Source: JABFSS01 sp964497975
GTDB lineage: Bacteria > Patescibacteriota > Gracilibacteria > Peribacterales > Peribacteraceae
DNA length: 64,000 nucleotides
NCBI GenBank assembly: GCA_964497975.1
Contig: CAZCFO010000001.1
Span: 124,001 to 188,000 of the forward strand
Direction: 5' to 3'
Of the stretch, positions 51,147 to 60,029 are shown piece after piece. The position numbers and the translations under genes were made by a program. Numbering within the stretch: the first letter of the stretch is position 1; every line of letters starts with the position of its first letter. The notes under the pieces are model-generated. The model was given only the letters and a program-made list of their open reading frames with translations, was not told where the DNA came from and did not search any database.

Positions 51147-52529
51147 ATGCCCACACTGAGCCTCTCTCCGGTCCGCCTCGTTCTCCTTGCCCTGGGGGGC
51201 ACGGTCATCATCGGCATCACCACCGTCGCGGGGCTTTTGGCGCTCTGGCAGCCCCGGGGACTGGAGGCGCTGCTGCCGGCAGACCGGACGCTGGCGTTCT
51301 TTTCGGACGTCCGGTGGAGCGACATGCAGCAGTTCGCGGGGCAGTATCCGTCGCTGCGCCGCGTGCCGGCGTTCCAGGAGCGCCTGACGCTCGGCGTGAT
51401 CGCGCTGCCCGGAGGCTCGGACACCTGGGTGCTCGCGTCCCGCGCGAAGGAAATTCCTCTCCCCTCGACGAACGTCACCATCAACCGGCAGGAGCTGCTC
51501 GCGGATGACGAGAGCATCGCCGCGCTGCTCGCATCGGCATCGCCGCGCCTGCAAGCGGAACAGTCCTTCGGCAGGCTCACCGCGGACATGGATGCGTCCG
51601 CCCCCTGGATCTTCTTCCGGACCGACGCCGCGTCCGCCTCCGCGCTGCTCCCCTCCCTCGTGCGTCCGATGCTGCATGCGTCCGGCGCGGTGCTCCTCCG
51701 CCGCGGCGACGCGGGATCGATGCTGCGGATTGCCGGGCTGCCCGCGTTGCCCGTCCAGGGGACTCTGCAGCGTCCCCTTCCGTCCCTGACGCCCGAGCCC
51801 GATGTGAGCCTGGCGGTGCAGGACGGGCATGCCGCCGTGGACGCATGGCTGTTTCCCCTGCCCGAAAGCGAACGCGCGGTGCGCGAGGGCATGCTCTCCC
51901 GCAAGGCCGCGGAACTCCTGGGCGGCGAATGGAGCACGGCGTACGACATCCTTCCCCTGCTTGACGGCGAAACGGCCGTGCACTGGAAGACCGGCACCGG
52001 CGGCGGCATCCGGTTCCAGATGGAAGGATCCGCGGACGGAGATCTCGCCGGCAGGCTGGATGACATACACGACCGGTTCCGGTCAGATCTCACCGGCGCG
52101 GTGGTCGTCCGGCGGACGCTGGAGAAAGGATTCGGTTCGTCCGTCGTGCACGATGACCCCGCCGCGGTCGAAGACCGCCGGTATGGCGCGGGCGGATGGA
52201 CCGTGCGCGAGTCGCGCGGCCGCGCGTCGGGGAAGACCCTCCTCACGGCGTGGCGCGGGGCCCGCTACATCCTCTCGACGGACCGGGAGTGGCTGGCCCA
52301 GGCGATCGCCGCAAGCGACGGCCAGTCGTGGATGTCGCCGGGACGGGCCTTCGCCAGGGGCGCCCTGTCGCCCAAATTCCAGCAGACGACGCTCGAAGGC
52401 GTGGCGGCCCACCCCGCATGGATCTGGCTGGGGGCGGCCTCCGTGACCGGGAAACCGGGAATGGCGCTCTGGGCCGCGGAGTTCCATGGACAGGCCATGA
52501 CGTTGTCCTTTACCCTGCCCCAGCTATGA
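51147..52529 (+). CDS. Membrane-anchored protein of unknown function, coupled to secF
   Basis: A 460-aa protein with an N-terminal transmembrane segment (VLLALGGTVIIGITTVAGLLAL) and a large extracytoplasmic domain of repeated alpha/beta units (ADRTLAFFSDVRWSDMQQFA; PSTNVTINRQELLADDESIA; WLFPLPESERAVREGML). The layout resembles DUF3352-type surface proteins, but the match is not certain. Its TGA overlaps the secF ATG (ATGA), so the two are translated together; a role near protein export is only suggested by that. Start ATG 51147 follows the TAGAAT box. Confidence 0.7.
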   Translation: MPTLSLSPVRLVLLALGGTVIIGITTVAGLLALWQPRGLEALLPADRTLAFFSDVRWSDMQQFAGQYPSLRRVPAFQERLTLGVIALPGGSDTWVLASRAKEIPLPSTNVTINRQELLADDESIAALLASASPRLQAEQSFGRLTADMDASAPWIFFRTDAASASALLPSLVRPMLHASGAVLLRRGDAGSMLRIAGLPALPVQGTLQRPLPSLTPEPDVSLAVQDGHAAVDAWLFPLPESERAVREGMLSRKAAELLGGEWSTAYDILPLLDGETAVHWKTGTGGGIRFQMEGSADGDLAGRLDDIHDRFRSDLTGAVVVRRTLEKGFGSSVVHDDPAAVEDRRYGAGGWTVRESRGRASGKTLLTAWRGARYILSTDREWLAQAIAASDGQSWMSPGRAFARGALSPKFQQTTLEGVAAHPAWIWLGAASVTGKPGMALWAAEFHGQAMTLSFTLPQL

Positions 52530-53449
52530 CGTTCCGGAATCTCTACCGCTTCACCCTGTCCCTCTCGGTCATTCTCGTGATCGCGTCCATCGTGCTGTTC
52601 GTGGTGCCGGGTCCCAGGTTCTCGATCGAGTTCACGGGAGGCACGCTCATGCAGCTGGAGCTGCCCGAAGGCAAGACGCAGAACGACGTCACCGCCGCGC
52701 TGGCATCGTACGAAGCCTCCGCCGCGACCGACCTCGGCAACGTGACGGTGAACGCCATCAAGACCGCCACCGAAGAAGCCTTTCTCCTCCGCCTCCGGCC
52801 GATGTCCAACGAGGAGCACCTGCAGCTTCTGGAGCACTTCCGCACCACGCTCGGCGACGTGACCGAGCTCAAGTACAACAGCATCGGCCCCAGTCTCTCG
52901 GCGAGCCTCAAGGTGAAGTCGCTCCAGGCCATCGCGCTCGCGTCCCTCGTGATCATCGCCTATCTCGCCCTCGCGTTCCGCAAGCTGCCCGGCCGCCTCA
53001 GTGCCTGGAAGTTCGGCGTGATCGTGGTCGCGTCCTTCGTGCACGACATCATCATCACCACGGGCCTCTTCACGATCCTCAGCCTCTTCACGAGCTTCGA
53101 GTTCGATACGCTCTTTGTGACCGCGCTGCTGACGATCCTCGCGTATTCGACCAACGAAGCCGTGGTGGTGTTCGACCGCATCCGCGCCAACCTCTCGTTC
53201 GAGAACCGCAACGACGACCTCGAGACGGTCACGGCGACCGCGCTCAGGCAGTGCATCGGCCGCACCACGGGCACCACGGTGGCGATCCTCATCATGCTCA
53301 CGACGCTGTTCTTCATGGGCGCGGAAAGCATCCGCTGGTTCATTCTTGCCTTGATCTTCGGCGCCATCAGCGGCGTGTACTCGTCGTATCTGGTGGCCGC
53401 CCCCCTGCTGGTGTTGTGGCAGGGACAGGGAAAGGGGAAGCGAAAATAA
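52526..53449 (+). CDS. secF: Protein translocase subunit SecF
   Basis: A 307-aa RND-type membrane protein that with SecD drives late steps of Sec export. TM1 (LYRFTLSLSVILVIASIVLFV), the family motif FSIEFTGGTLMQLEL, a periplasmic P1-like domain, GPSLSASLKVKSLQAIALA, then five further helices including ILAYSTNEAVVVFDRIRANL. SecD is not adjacent, unlike the usual secDF pair. ATG 52526 overlaps the upstream stop by ATGA. It ends in basic GKGKRK. Confidence 0.95.
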   Translation: MTFRNLYRFTLSLSVILVIASIVLFVVPGPRFSIEFTGGTLMQLELPEGKTQNDVTAALASYEASAATDLGNVTVNAIKTATEEAFLLRLRPMSNEEHLQLLEHFRTTLGDVTELKYNSIGPSLSASLKVKSLQAIALASLVIIAYLALAFRKLPGRLSAWKFGVIVVASFVHDIIITTGLFTILSLFTSFEFDTLFVTALLTILAYSTNEAVVVFDRIRANLSFENRNDDLETVTATALRQCIGRTTGTTVAILIMLTTLFFMGAESIRWFILALIFGAISGVYSSYLVAAPLLVLWQGQGKGKRK

Positions 53450-53502
53450 CCTTCCCCCTCGATCTTGCCTTAAGGATCAGTGGCGCCGACGGCGGGTTTG
53501 TT

Positions 53503-53508
53503 TATAGT
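53503..53508 (+). promoter_or_regulatory. -10 box (TATAGT), leaderless amine-oxidase gene
   Basis: TATAGT is 8 nt before ATG 53517. Confidence 0.5.
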
Positions 53509-53516
53509 GATCTGCA

Positions 53517-54791
53517 ATGAATCAACGCACGGATGTTGCGATTATTGGAGCCGGCATTGCCGGACTTGCCGCAGCAAGGGAATGCTACGCATTGGGAGTA
53601 GATGACCTGATGGTGGTCGAGGCGGCACCGGATGAAGGAGGAAGAATCTGGACGGAGCCGGCGACCCAGGCCGCTGGCGGAGCCGAACGATTGCATTCAG
53701 CCGCCCTGCTGCCAGTGCTGAAATCCCTGGGTCTGGAGGCTGTTCCCTACGATGAATCGACGGGAGTGTATGTCTTTCAGCAGTATGACTCCCCTGAATT
53801 GATTCGCGACGAAGCCGGCGAAGGATCTGTCGACAACATCATCAACCGCATGCAGGCACTCATCCGAAATAAACGGTTTCCCGCGATGAGCATCGAGGAT
53901 TTTATCAACAGTGGAAAGTTGTATCGCGAGGATCCCGGCCTCGCAAAAGACATCAGCAGAATCCGCAATCTGCTTCTCCATGCCCTGCAGGCCGAAATGG
54001 GCGCGAGTCCCGAACTCATGTCTATCCGCTGTCTGCTGGAAGGAAGCGCTTTCGACAACAAAAACTACAACGTCACGGGGGGCCTTCGGCAGCTTCCCCG
54101 GCAGATGGCTGCCGGACTGCCGATTACCTACAATAATCCGGTCAGCGCCATCCAATGGCGGCGGGGACAGGTGGAACTTCACACAAAAAACGGCCGCATT
54201 GATGCAAAGAAAGCCATTCTTGCCCTTCCCCTCGGGCTTCTGCAGAACGGAAGGCCTGCGATTCTGCCCACATTGCCGGCACGCAACACGGAGGCGATCC
54301 GGCGGATCGGCAACGGGATGGTTTGTAAAATGATGGCGGTGTTTGACAGGCCTGTCTGGCCCGAGGACATGACGCTTATCCGGACGGATATTCCCGAGGC
54401 TCCGCTGCTCTGGCCGAACACCGGCAATGCAAATGCCCTGACATGCTTCATGGGGGGAGCCCCGAGCCTTCGCATGCAGCGACTGACCGAACAGGACGCG
54501 GCGAACATCACCATCGAAAATCTCTGCCGCATCTTCGGGCAGAAGATCCGGTCGCGGGTGACCTCCGTTGTCCGGAAGGCATGGGGAAAGGAGGAATACA
54601 CGATGACGGGGTATTCGGTTTTGTATAAGCAGTCCGATGGTGCACGGGAAATCATGGCGGAGATTATCGAAGGCACCCTGGGCATAGCCACGGAAGCATG
54701 CGCGAACTCCATTCATCCCGAAACGCCGACGACCGTCTGCGGCGGGTATTTCAGCGGTGTGGAAACTGCGCGGAAGCTGTTGGCCTCCTGA
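53517..54791 (+). CDS. FAD-dependent amine oxidase family protein
   Basis: A 424-aa flavoprotein. The dinucleotide-binding fold is at the N-terminus (VAIIGAGIAGLAAARECYAL), followed by VVEAAPDEGGRIWTE, the GG-RI motif of monoamine oxidase/protoporphyrinogen oxidase relatives. The C-terminus (PETPTTVCGGYFSGVETARKLL) is the second FAD contact. No signal peptide. The reaction is unknown: amine, carotenoid and porphyrin oxidations are all found in the family. G+C is a little lower than in its neighbours. TATAGT 8 nt upstream supports the start. Confidence 0.85.
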   Translation: MNQRTDVAIIGAGIAGLAAARECYALGVDDLMVVEAAPDEGGRIWTEPATQAAGGAERLHSAALLPVLKSLGLEAVPYDESTGVYVFQQYDSPELIRDEAGEGSVDNIINRMQALIRNKRFPAMSIEDFINSGKLYREDPGLAKDISRIRNLLLHALQAEMGASPELMSIRCLLEGSAFDNKNYNVTGGLRQLPRQMAAGLPITYNNPVSAIQWRRGQVELHTKNGRIDAKKAILALPLGLLQNGRPAILPTLPARNTEAIRRIGNGMVCKMMAVFDRPVWPEDMTLIRTDIPEAPLLWPNTGNANALTCFMGGAPSLRMQRLTEQDAANITIENLCRIFGQKIRSRVTSVVRKAWGKEEYTMTGYSVLYKQSDGAREIMAEIIEGTLGIATEACANSIHPETPTTVCGGYFSGVETARKLLAS

Positions 54792-54871
54792 AGGCATTTG
54801 GCCTCCCCTACCACGGCTTTTCCTGTATGCTCTGCCCGTCGCGCCTATTTGAAGGCGTTCCTGTTTCCTCT

Positions 54872-56149
54872 ATGCCGACCATCACCCCTCCCAAGAAACT
54901 CAAGCAGTCCCGCGCGCAGTCGACCGTGACCTTTACGGCCGATGAAGCCGCCAGGGCCGAGGCGAAAGCGGTGGAGAAGCTCGGCGAGCGCATCCGCGTG
55001 GAAGGTTTCCGTCCCGGCCGCGCGCCGGCGGATCTCCTGCGCCAGAAGATCGACCCCGCAACGCTGAGCGAGGAAACCATCCGCATCCTGCTGCCGGGTG
55101 TTTTTGACTCACTCATCCGCGAGCACAAGCTGCAGCCCATCATCCCGCCGAAGGTGGACCTGACCGCCAAGGACCCCCTGACGCTGGTGATCACCATCGT
55201 CGAGCGTCCGGAGGTGAAAGTGAAAGGAGCCGACAAAATCTCGGTGAAGAAGGAGGCGTCGAAAATCGGCAAGAAGGACGTCGACCGCATGATCGATTAC
55301 CTCAAGACCCAGTACCGCACCACCAAGCCGGCGGACCGCGCGGCGAAGAACGGGGACGAGGTGACGGTCGATTTCGCGGGCAAGGCGGACGGCAAGGAGG
55401 TCGATGGCACGCGCGCAACCGGCTACAAGCTCACGCTCGGCAGCAAATCGCTGATCCCGGGCTTCGAGGAGGCCATCGTGGGCATGAAGACAGGCGAAAC
55501 CAAGACCTTCGCGGTCACCTTCCCCGACGATTACCACGCCGAACACCTGCGCAAGAAGCCCGTGGACTTCACGGTGACCGTGCACGCGGTGGCGGAAGTG
55601 ATGACGCCGGAACTGACGGACGCGTTCGTGAAGGAACATCATCTGGGCGAATCGGCGGCGGACCTGCAGGCGAGGATCGAGAAGTCGCTGCGGGAGCAGG
55701 AAGAGCAGGCCGAGCGCACGCGCCGGGAGCGCGATCTGTTCGAGGCCATCCGCGGAGCGACGTCGATCGACCTGGCGCCGGAACTGGTGACGCACGAGGA
55801 ACGCATGATCGCCGACGAGATCCTCCGCAACCTGGAGCGGGAGAAGATGTCGGTGGAGGATTGGCTCAAGAGCACCAACCGGACGCCGGAAGCTTTTCAG
55901 AAGGAGCTGACGGAGGAGGCCACCAAGCGCCTCACTCTGCGCTTCGCGATCCAGTGGCTGATTGATGACAAGAAGATGGAGGTATCCCCGGACGACATCG
56001 CCGCCGCCGTCCAGGACGCGCTGGCCGAAGTGCCGGACGCCGAACGTTCCAAGGCGGAGGCGTATTACAAAGAGGGAGGAGATGGATATGAAGAATTGAA
56101 GTGGCGGAAAAAAGTGGAGAAGTTGGTGGAGGGGATGCTGGCGAAATAA
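54872..56149 (+). CDS. tig: Trigger factor
   Basis: A 425-aa ribosome-associated chaperone and prolyl isomerase. The ribosome-binding signature is VEGFRPGRAPADLL (about residues 43-56, canonical GFRxGxxP). The FKBP-like domain begins near residue 160 (GDEVTVDFAGKADGKEVDG; LIPGFEEAIVGMKTGETKTF), followed by the long helical C-domain ending EKLVEGMLAK. ATG 54872 gives the family N-terminus; the longer frame overlaps the preceding gene. TATGCT lies about 41 nt upstream. It converges on relA across a hairpin repeat. Confidence 0.95.
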   Translation: MPTITPPKKLKQSRAQSTVTFTADEAARAEAKAVEKLGERIRVEGFRPGRAPADLLRQKIDPATLSEETIRILLPGVFDSLIREHKLQPIIPPKVDLTAKDPLTLVITIVERPEVKVKGADKISVKKEASKIGKKDVDRMIDYLKTQYRTTKPADRAAKNGDEVTVDFAGKADGKEVDGTRATGYKLTLGSKSLIPGFEEAIVGMKTGETKTFAVTFPDDYHAEHLRKKPVDFTVTVHAVAEVMTPELTDAFVKEHHLGESAADLQARIEKSLREQEEQAERTRRERDLFEAIRGATSIDLAPELVTHEERMIADEILRNLEREKMSVEDWLKSTNRTPEAFQKELTEEATKRLTLRFAIQWLIDDKKMEVSPDDIAAAVQDALAEVPDAERSKAEAYYKEGGDGYEELKWRKKVEKLVEGMLAK

Positions 56150-56152
56150 GAG

Positions 56153-56222
56153 AATAGTATTCAGTATTCAGTATTACGTATTAAGCACTGCGCTTAATAC
56201 GTAATACGATATACGTGATACA
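56153..56222. repeat. Word-iterated hairpin, ATACGTA/TACGTAT family
   Basis: agtattcagtattcagtattacgtattaagc pairs with gcttaatacgtaatacgatatacgtgat. It fills the convergent gap between tig and relA. Confidence 0.85.
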
Positions 56223-56224
56223 CA

Positions 56225-58129
56225 CTACAACTTCCTCCACTTCACCCCGATCCTCCGCTCCGGGTTTCCCCTCAGCGCGTTGCGGCACTTGGCGGCGTGG
56301 ATCATCACATCCCCCGCGCGCGTGATGATGCCGGTGATTTTCCCGCGCTCGCCGTCGTGCGGCTTGCAGCATTTGGCGAACTTGAGCGGCATGGGCACGT
56401 CACCTTCCAGGTCCACGAGCGCGTCCTTGCGCTGGAACCGCAGCCCCTTGCCCTTGGGCACCGTCACCTGCGCCGTGGAGCGGAGCGGGCGCAGAAGATC
56501 GAGCCGCTGGATGAGCGAGCCGATCTTGTCGGTCCCCTGCCCCAGCTTCATGAGCAGGTCCTCGCGCTCCGACATGCCCAGGATTTTCCCGTCATGCATG
56601 CGCAGCAGCGAGAGCGACGTATCGAGCGCGGGCAGGCGCCGGCGGCGCAGCTCCTCGTTGAGCAGGTCCTTGCCGCGCGCGATGTCCTCCGTGCGGTGCA
56701 GCGTGTTGAGGTAGCGCTTGAGGCGCGACCGCGACGACGCCATTTTGAGCAGCTGCAGCCATTCGAACGACGGATGGGGCGTGCGCTGCCCGATGATCTC
56801 GATCACGTCGCCGTTTTCCAGCTCGTAATCCAGCGGGACCACCGATCCGTTGACGCGGGCGGCGCGGAAGCTGAGTCCCAGGTCCGTGTGGATCTGGAAG
56901 GCGAAGTCGAGCGGCGTCGCGCCCTCGGGCAGTTCGATGACGTCGCCTTTGGGGGTGAGCACGAAGATATGGTCGGCCAGGCGCGGCGCGGCGTTGGTCC
57001 CGCTCTCGAGCGCATGCTGCGAGGCGATCGCCTGCTGCAGCTGCACGCGCTGGAGCGACCACTCCGCGGAGCCCCCCTCTTTGTAGCTCCAGTGCGCGGC
57101 GATGCCGTACTCGGCTTCGCGGTGCATCGCGACGGTGCGCACCTGCACTTCCACGAACAGTCCGTCCGGCACGCCGGGGAGCTTGGCCACCGTCGTGTGC
57201 AGACTCTGGTAGCCGTTGGGTTTGGGGAACGAGATGTAATCCTTGAAGCGGTTCACCACCGGGCGGCCGATGCGGTGCAGCGCTCCGAGCACGCGGTAGC
57301 ACTGCTCCTCGGTCTCGACGATCACGCGCAGCGCGAACAGGTCGGGCAGTCCCTCGATGTGCGAGAGGCTCTTGGACTTCATCTTCATGAAGATGCTGTA
57401 GGGCTGCTTCTCGCGACCCTGCACCGACGCGGTGATGCCCTGCTCCTCGAGCGACGAGCGCAGGTTCTCCGCCGCGCCGTCGAGGAAGGCGCCGTGGCGC
57501 TCATGAACCTGGCTGAGCTGCTCGGTGATGCGCTCGGCGTCGGCGGGATACACGATCGGAAATGCGAGGCTTTCGAGGCGCTGCTTGAGCGTGTGGATAC
57601 CGAGTCGGGCCGCCACCGGGGCGGAGAGGTTGAGCGCGTCGCGCGCCATGCGCTTGCGGTCCGCGGGGGGCAGCAGGTGCGCGCGTTCGAGGGTGAAGCA
57701 ATGCTTGCACAGCGCGATGAGCAGGATGCCCACGTCATCGGCGATGCTCAGAAGCATCAGGCGCATGTCCTCGATGCCCGTGCTCCGCGTCCGGGAATTG
57801 AGCCGCGAAAGGAGGTGCACGCCGCTCACGAGCGAGCGCACGCGCGGCCCGAACGCCTCCTGCAGCTCCGTCGTGCCGATGGCCTTGGCGTCCAGCGCGT
57901 GCTGGAGAAGGCACGCCGTGACCGTATCGGCATCGGGCTGGAACGGCAGCAGCAACTGCAGCACCCCCAGCGCATGCTCCAGCAGCGTGAGCCCGCTCCA
58001 GTGCATGGACTTTCCGTACAGGGCGTCCGCGTAATCGATGGTCCGGCGCAGCTGCGACGCCTCCAGCGGCAGCTTCGCTTTCTCCAGCGATTGGAGAGCG
58101 GCCGACAGGGACGGAGACAGTGCAGTCAT
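56225..58129 (-). CDS. RelA/SpoT-family (p)ppGpp synthetase with degenerate hydrolase domain
   Basis: A 634-aa stringent-response enzyme. The N-terminal HD domain is present in outline (HALGVLQLLLPFQPDADTVT), but the catalytic HD pair is replaced (LLQHALDAKA instead of LLHDVIEDT), so hydrolysis is probably lost. The synthetase is intact: GREKQPYSIFMKMKSKS, DLFALRVIVETEEQCYRVLG, PKPNGYQSLHTTV and FVEVQVRT. The TGS domain (IFVLTPKGDVIELPEGATPL) and a shortened C-terminus with CCKP follow; the ACT domain is missing. A TAGAAT box 9 nt upstream (58139-58144) supports ATG 58129. Expected: ppGpp synthesis only. Confidence 0.92.
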   Translation of the reverse strand: MTALSPSLSAALQSLEKAKLPLEASQLRRTIDYADALYGKSMHWSGLTLLEHALGVLQLLLPFQPDADTVTACLLQHALDAKAIGTTELQEAFGPRVRSLVSGVHLLSRLNSRTRSTGIEDMRLMLLSIADDVGILLIALCKHCFTLERAHLLPPADRKRMARDALNLSAPVAARLGIHTLKQRLESLAFPIVYPADAERITEQLSQVHERHGAFLDGAAENLRSSLEEQGITASVQGREKQPYSIFMKMKSKSLSHIEGLPDLFALRVIVETEEQCYRVLGALHRIGRPVVNRFKDYISFPKPNGYQSLHTTVAKLPGVPDGLFVEVQVRTVAMHREAEYGIAAHWSYKEGGSAEWSLQRVQLQQAIASQHALESGTNAAPRLADHIFVLTPKGDVIELPEGATPLDFAFQIHTDLGLSFRAARVNGSVVPLDYELENGDVIEIIGQRTPHPSFEWLQLLKMASSRSRLKRYLNTLHRTEDIARGKDLLNEELRRRRLPALDTSLSLLRMHDGKILGMSEREDLLMKLGQGTDKIGSLIQRLDLLRPLRSTAQVTVPKGKGLRFQRKDALVDLEGDVPMPLKFAKCCKPHDGERGKITGIITRAGDVMIHAAKCRNALRGNPERRIGVKWRKL

Positions 58130-58321
58130 GGAACGACGATTCTAGCATGCCGCCCTCCGAAAAACTCATGACAGGACTGCCGATCCTGAGGAAAGAGGAA
58201 TTCGCCGATCCCTAGGGGAATACCTGGGCGCAGGACATCTTTGGTATCGGCGGAAGGAGCCTGGTTTGCCCTCGCTTCGTCCGCAGGATTTGGCGAATGG
58301 AGGCTGTAGGAAGGGTTTTTC

Positions 58322-58349
58322 TTGACTTCCTGCCCCCGATGACTAGAAT
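58322..58349 (+). promoter_or_regulatory. rplJ-rplL promoter (TTGACT-N16-TAGAAT)
   Basis: -35 TTGACT (58322-58327) and -10 TAGAAT (58344-58349), 16-bp spacing. The 58145-58320 stretch upstream shows no gene. Confidence 0.7.
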
Positions 58350-58354
58350 GCGCC

Positions 58355-58501
58355 TACATCCGAAGACCGAGGGCATAAGGCCGCAGGCCGAAATAAGCCC
58401 CTCCGAGGAATACAGCATCGGTTACTCGGCCCCGGCTTGGTGATTCGTGCCGTGTTCCTCGCTGGTCTCCCGGATGCTTCAGTCATTGGGAGACCTTTTT
58501 T
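58355..58501 (+). ncRNA. L10-leader-type attenuator upstream of rplJ
   Basis: The leader contains CCGAAGACCGAGGGC, matching the L10-binding segment of ribosomal L10 leaders, then several stems, and ends in a perfect terminator GGTCTCCC-N14-GGGAGACC-TTTTTT (58464-58501). Free L10/L12 binding should favour termination and so limit rplJL expression. Assignment rests on motif and position. Confidence 0.65.
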
Positions 58502-58507
58502 ATTGCC

Positions 58508-58550
58508 TTTCCTCGATACGTCCGCCTTCGGCGGACTACTCGGAATGACA
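58508..58550 (-). repeat. GAGTAGCTC palindromic repeat, copy 5
   Basis: Plus strand: TTCCTCGATACGTCCGCC, loop TTC, GGCGGACTACTCGGAATGACA. Its stem is TCCGCC/GGCGGA, the same word found in the tRNA-Val relics. Confidence 0.7.
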
Positions 58551-58576
58551 ATCTCCTCCCTGAGTATCTCCTTCCC

Positions 58577-58623
58577 TGTCATCCCGAGTAGCTCGTGACG
58601 AAGTGACGAGCGTACGAGGGACC
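58577..58623 (+). repeat. GAGTAGCTC palindromic repeat, copy 6
   Basis: TGTCATCCCGAGTAGCTCGT, loop, ACGAGCGTACGAGGGACC. It ends 9 nt before the rplJ start. Confidence 0.75.
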
Positions 58624-58632
58624 CACCACTTT

Positions 58633-59163
58633 ATGGCCGTCACCCGCGATCAGAAGAAAGTCCTCCTCAAAGAGCTGCAGGACAAAATGAAGTCCGCTCA
58701 GTCCGTGGTCTTCGCCAACTACATCGGCCTCAAAGTCTCCGAAGTGAGCGAACTGCGCCGCAAGCTCAAGGCCGCGGGCGCCGAGATGAAAGTCGCCAAA
58801 AAGACGCTGATGCGCCTCGCCGCCAAGGCGGAAGGCTTCCCGGTCCCCGAGGAGAACTCGCTCCCCGGCCCCGTCGCCTGCATCTTCAGCATCACGGACC
58901 CGATCGTGGGACCGCAGGTTGCGTACGCCTTCAGCAAGGAACACCCCCAGGTCTCGTTCGTCGGAGGAATCTTCGAGGGAAAGCTGCTCAGCAAGGAGGA
59001 TGCCAAGACGCTGGCCACGATCCCGGGCCGCCAGGTGCTGCTCGCGACCTTCGCCGGCATGCTCCAGTCGCCGCTGCGCTCCTTCATGTCCATCTGCAAC
59101 AACCCGCTCACCGGTTTCGCCCGCGCTCTCAGCGAGAAGGCGAAGAAGATGCCGGCCGCCTGA
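58633..59163 (+). CDS. rplJ: 50S ribosomal protein L10
   Basis: A 176-aa stalk-base protein anchoring L7/L12 dimers. Start MAVTRDQKKVLLKELQDKMK, core NYIGLKVSEVSELRRKLKAA, and the C-terminal L12-binding helix (NPLTGFARALSEKAKKM). Full length. rplL follows after 45 nt. Two GAGTAGCTC repeats separate the upstream attenuator from this ATG, leaving no evident Shine-Dalgarno site. Confidence 0.96.
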   Translation: MAVTRDQKKVLLKELQDKMKSAQSVVFANYIGLKVSEVSELRRKLKAAGAEMKVAKKTLMRLAAKAEGFPVPEENSLPGPVACIFSITDPIVGPQVAYAFSKEHPQVSFVGGIFEGKLLSKEDAKTLATIPGRQVLLATFAGMLQSPLRSFMSICNNPLTGFARALSEKAKKMPAA

Positions 59164-59208
59164 TCTGTCATCCATTTTTTCTTACTTCTTTTTATTCCCC
59201 ACCCCGTT

Positions 59209-59616
59209 ATGGCCGACGCCGCCACCATCACTCTGTCCTCCGAGGAGCAGGCAGTCATCACCGCCCTCGAAAAGCTGAACGTTATCAGCCTCAATAACGT
59301 CGTCAAATACATGGAGACGACCTACGGCATCTCCGCAGCCGCTCCCGTCGCCGTCGCCGCAGCAGGCGGGGCAGCCGGTGGCGCAGCCGCAGCCGCCGAA
59401 GAGAAGAGCAGCTACAACGTCGAGCTGACCGAATCCGGCGCTCAGAAGATCGCCGTCATCAAGGCTCTCCGCGAAGTCACCGGTCTCGCCCTCGGCGATG
59501 CCAAGGCGATGGTCGACGGCGCCCCCAAGATGATCAAGGAGAACGTCGCGAAGGAAGACGCCGAGAAGATGAAGAAGACCCTCGAGGCGGCGGGCGCCAA
59601 GGTCTCCCTGAAATAG
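59209..59616 (+). CDS. rplL: 50S ribosomal protein L7/L12
   Basis: A 135-aa stalk protein. The N-terminal dimerisation helices (EEQAVITALEKLNVISLNNV), an Ala/Gly-rich hinge (VAVAAAGGAAGGAAAAA) and the factor-binding C-domain (TGLALGDAKAMVDGAPKMIK, EDAEKMKKTLEAAGAKVSLK) are all present. Expressed with rplJ. A strong terminator follows. Confidence 0.97.
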   Translation: MADAATITLSSEEQAVITALEKLNVISLNNVVKYMETTYGISAAAPVAVAAAGGAAGGAAAAAEEKSSYNVELTESGAQKIAVIKALREVTGLALGDAKAMVDGAPKMIKENVAKEDAEKMKKTLEAAGAKVSLK

Positions 59617-59664
59617 GAATTTCAGACGCGGGCCTCCCCGCCCGCGCATACATCGACAGGTCAG

Positions 59665-59690
59665 AAAGGCGGCTTCGGCCGCCTTTTTCG
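59665..59690 (+). terminator. Intrinsic terminator of rplJL
   Basis: AAAGGCGGC-TTCG-GCCGCCTTTTTC, a textbook stem with UUCG tetraloop; a second GC-rich hairpin (GCGGGC...GCCCGC) precedes it. Confidence 0.9.
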
Positions 59691-59756
59691 TGGTATTGCT
59701 ATTTTTCAATAAATTTGTTCAAATATAATTAGTAGCAATCCCTTATCCCCCTTAAG

Positions 59757-59768
59757 AAGGAGGTGATC
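59757..59768 (+). promoter_or_regulatory. Full-length Shine-Dalgarno AAGGAGGTGATC
   Basis: All 12 bases complement the 16S rRNA 3' end consensus, directly before GTG 59769 with 5-6 nt from AAGGAGG. A TATAAT -10 box lies at 59724-59729. Confidence 0.7.
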
Positions 59769-60029
59769 GTGCGTCTGTTCCTTTATCGCACTGAGGCTGG
59801 CGGGAAGCCTGCACTCTATCTGGGTCCCGACGACTGCTATCTCAAGGAAGACCCGGAAATCGTCGAATTCCGCGAGATTGAGCTTTCCATCAGCAATTCT
59901 GATGAACAGGAAGCACTCGTGGCTCTGATGGACTTTGTCCAAAGGAGCCAATCCGACGTCCTGAGGAATGCGCTAGACAGCTTCACCACCGCGGTCTGGA
60001 GGGCCGCAAAAAAAGACAGCGACGAATGA
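59769..60029 (+). CDS. Small hypothetical protein
   Basis: An 86-aa protein starting at GTG 59769 (VRLFLYRTEAGGKPALYLGP), with DDCYLKEDPEIVEFREIELS and an acidic helix (DEQEALVALMDFVQRSQSDV). Unlike most genes here it has a perfect Shine-Dalgarno and a leader of about 30 nt after TATAAT. No family recognised. A hairpin (GCCACC..GGGTGGC, about 60045-60072) follows. Confidence 0.7.
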   Translation: MRLFLYRTEAGGKPALYLGPDDCYLKEDPEIVEFREIELSISNSDEQEALVALMDFVQRSQSDVLRNALDSFTTAVWRAAKKDSDE

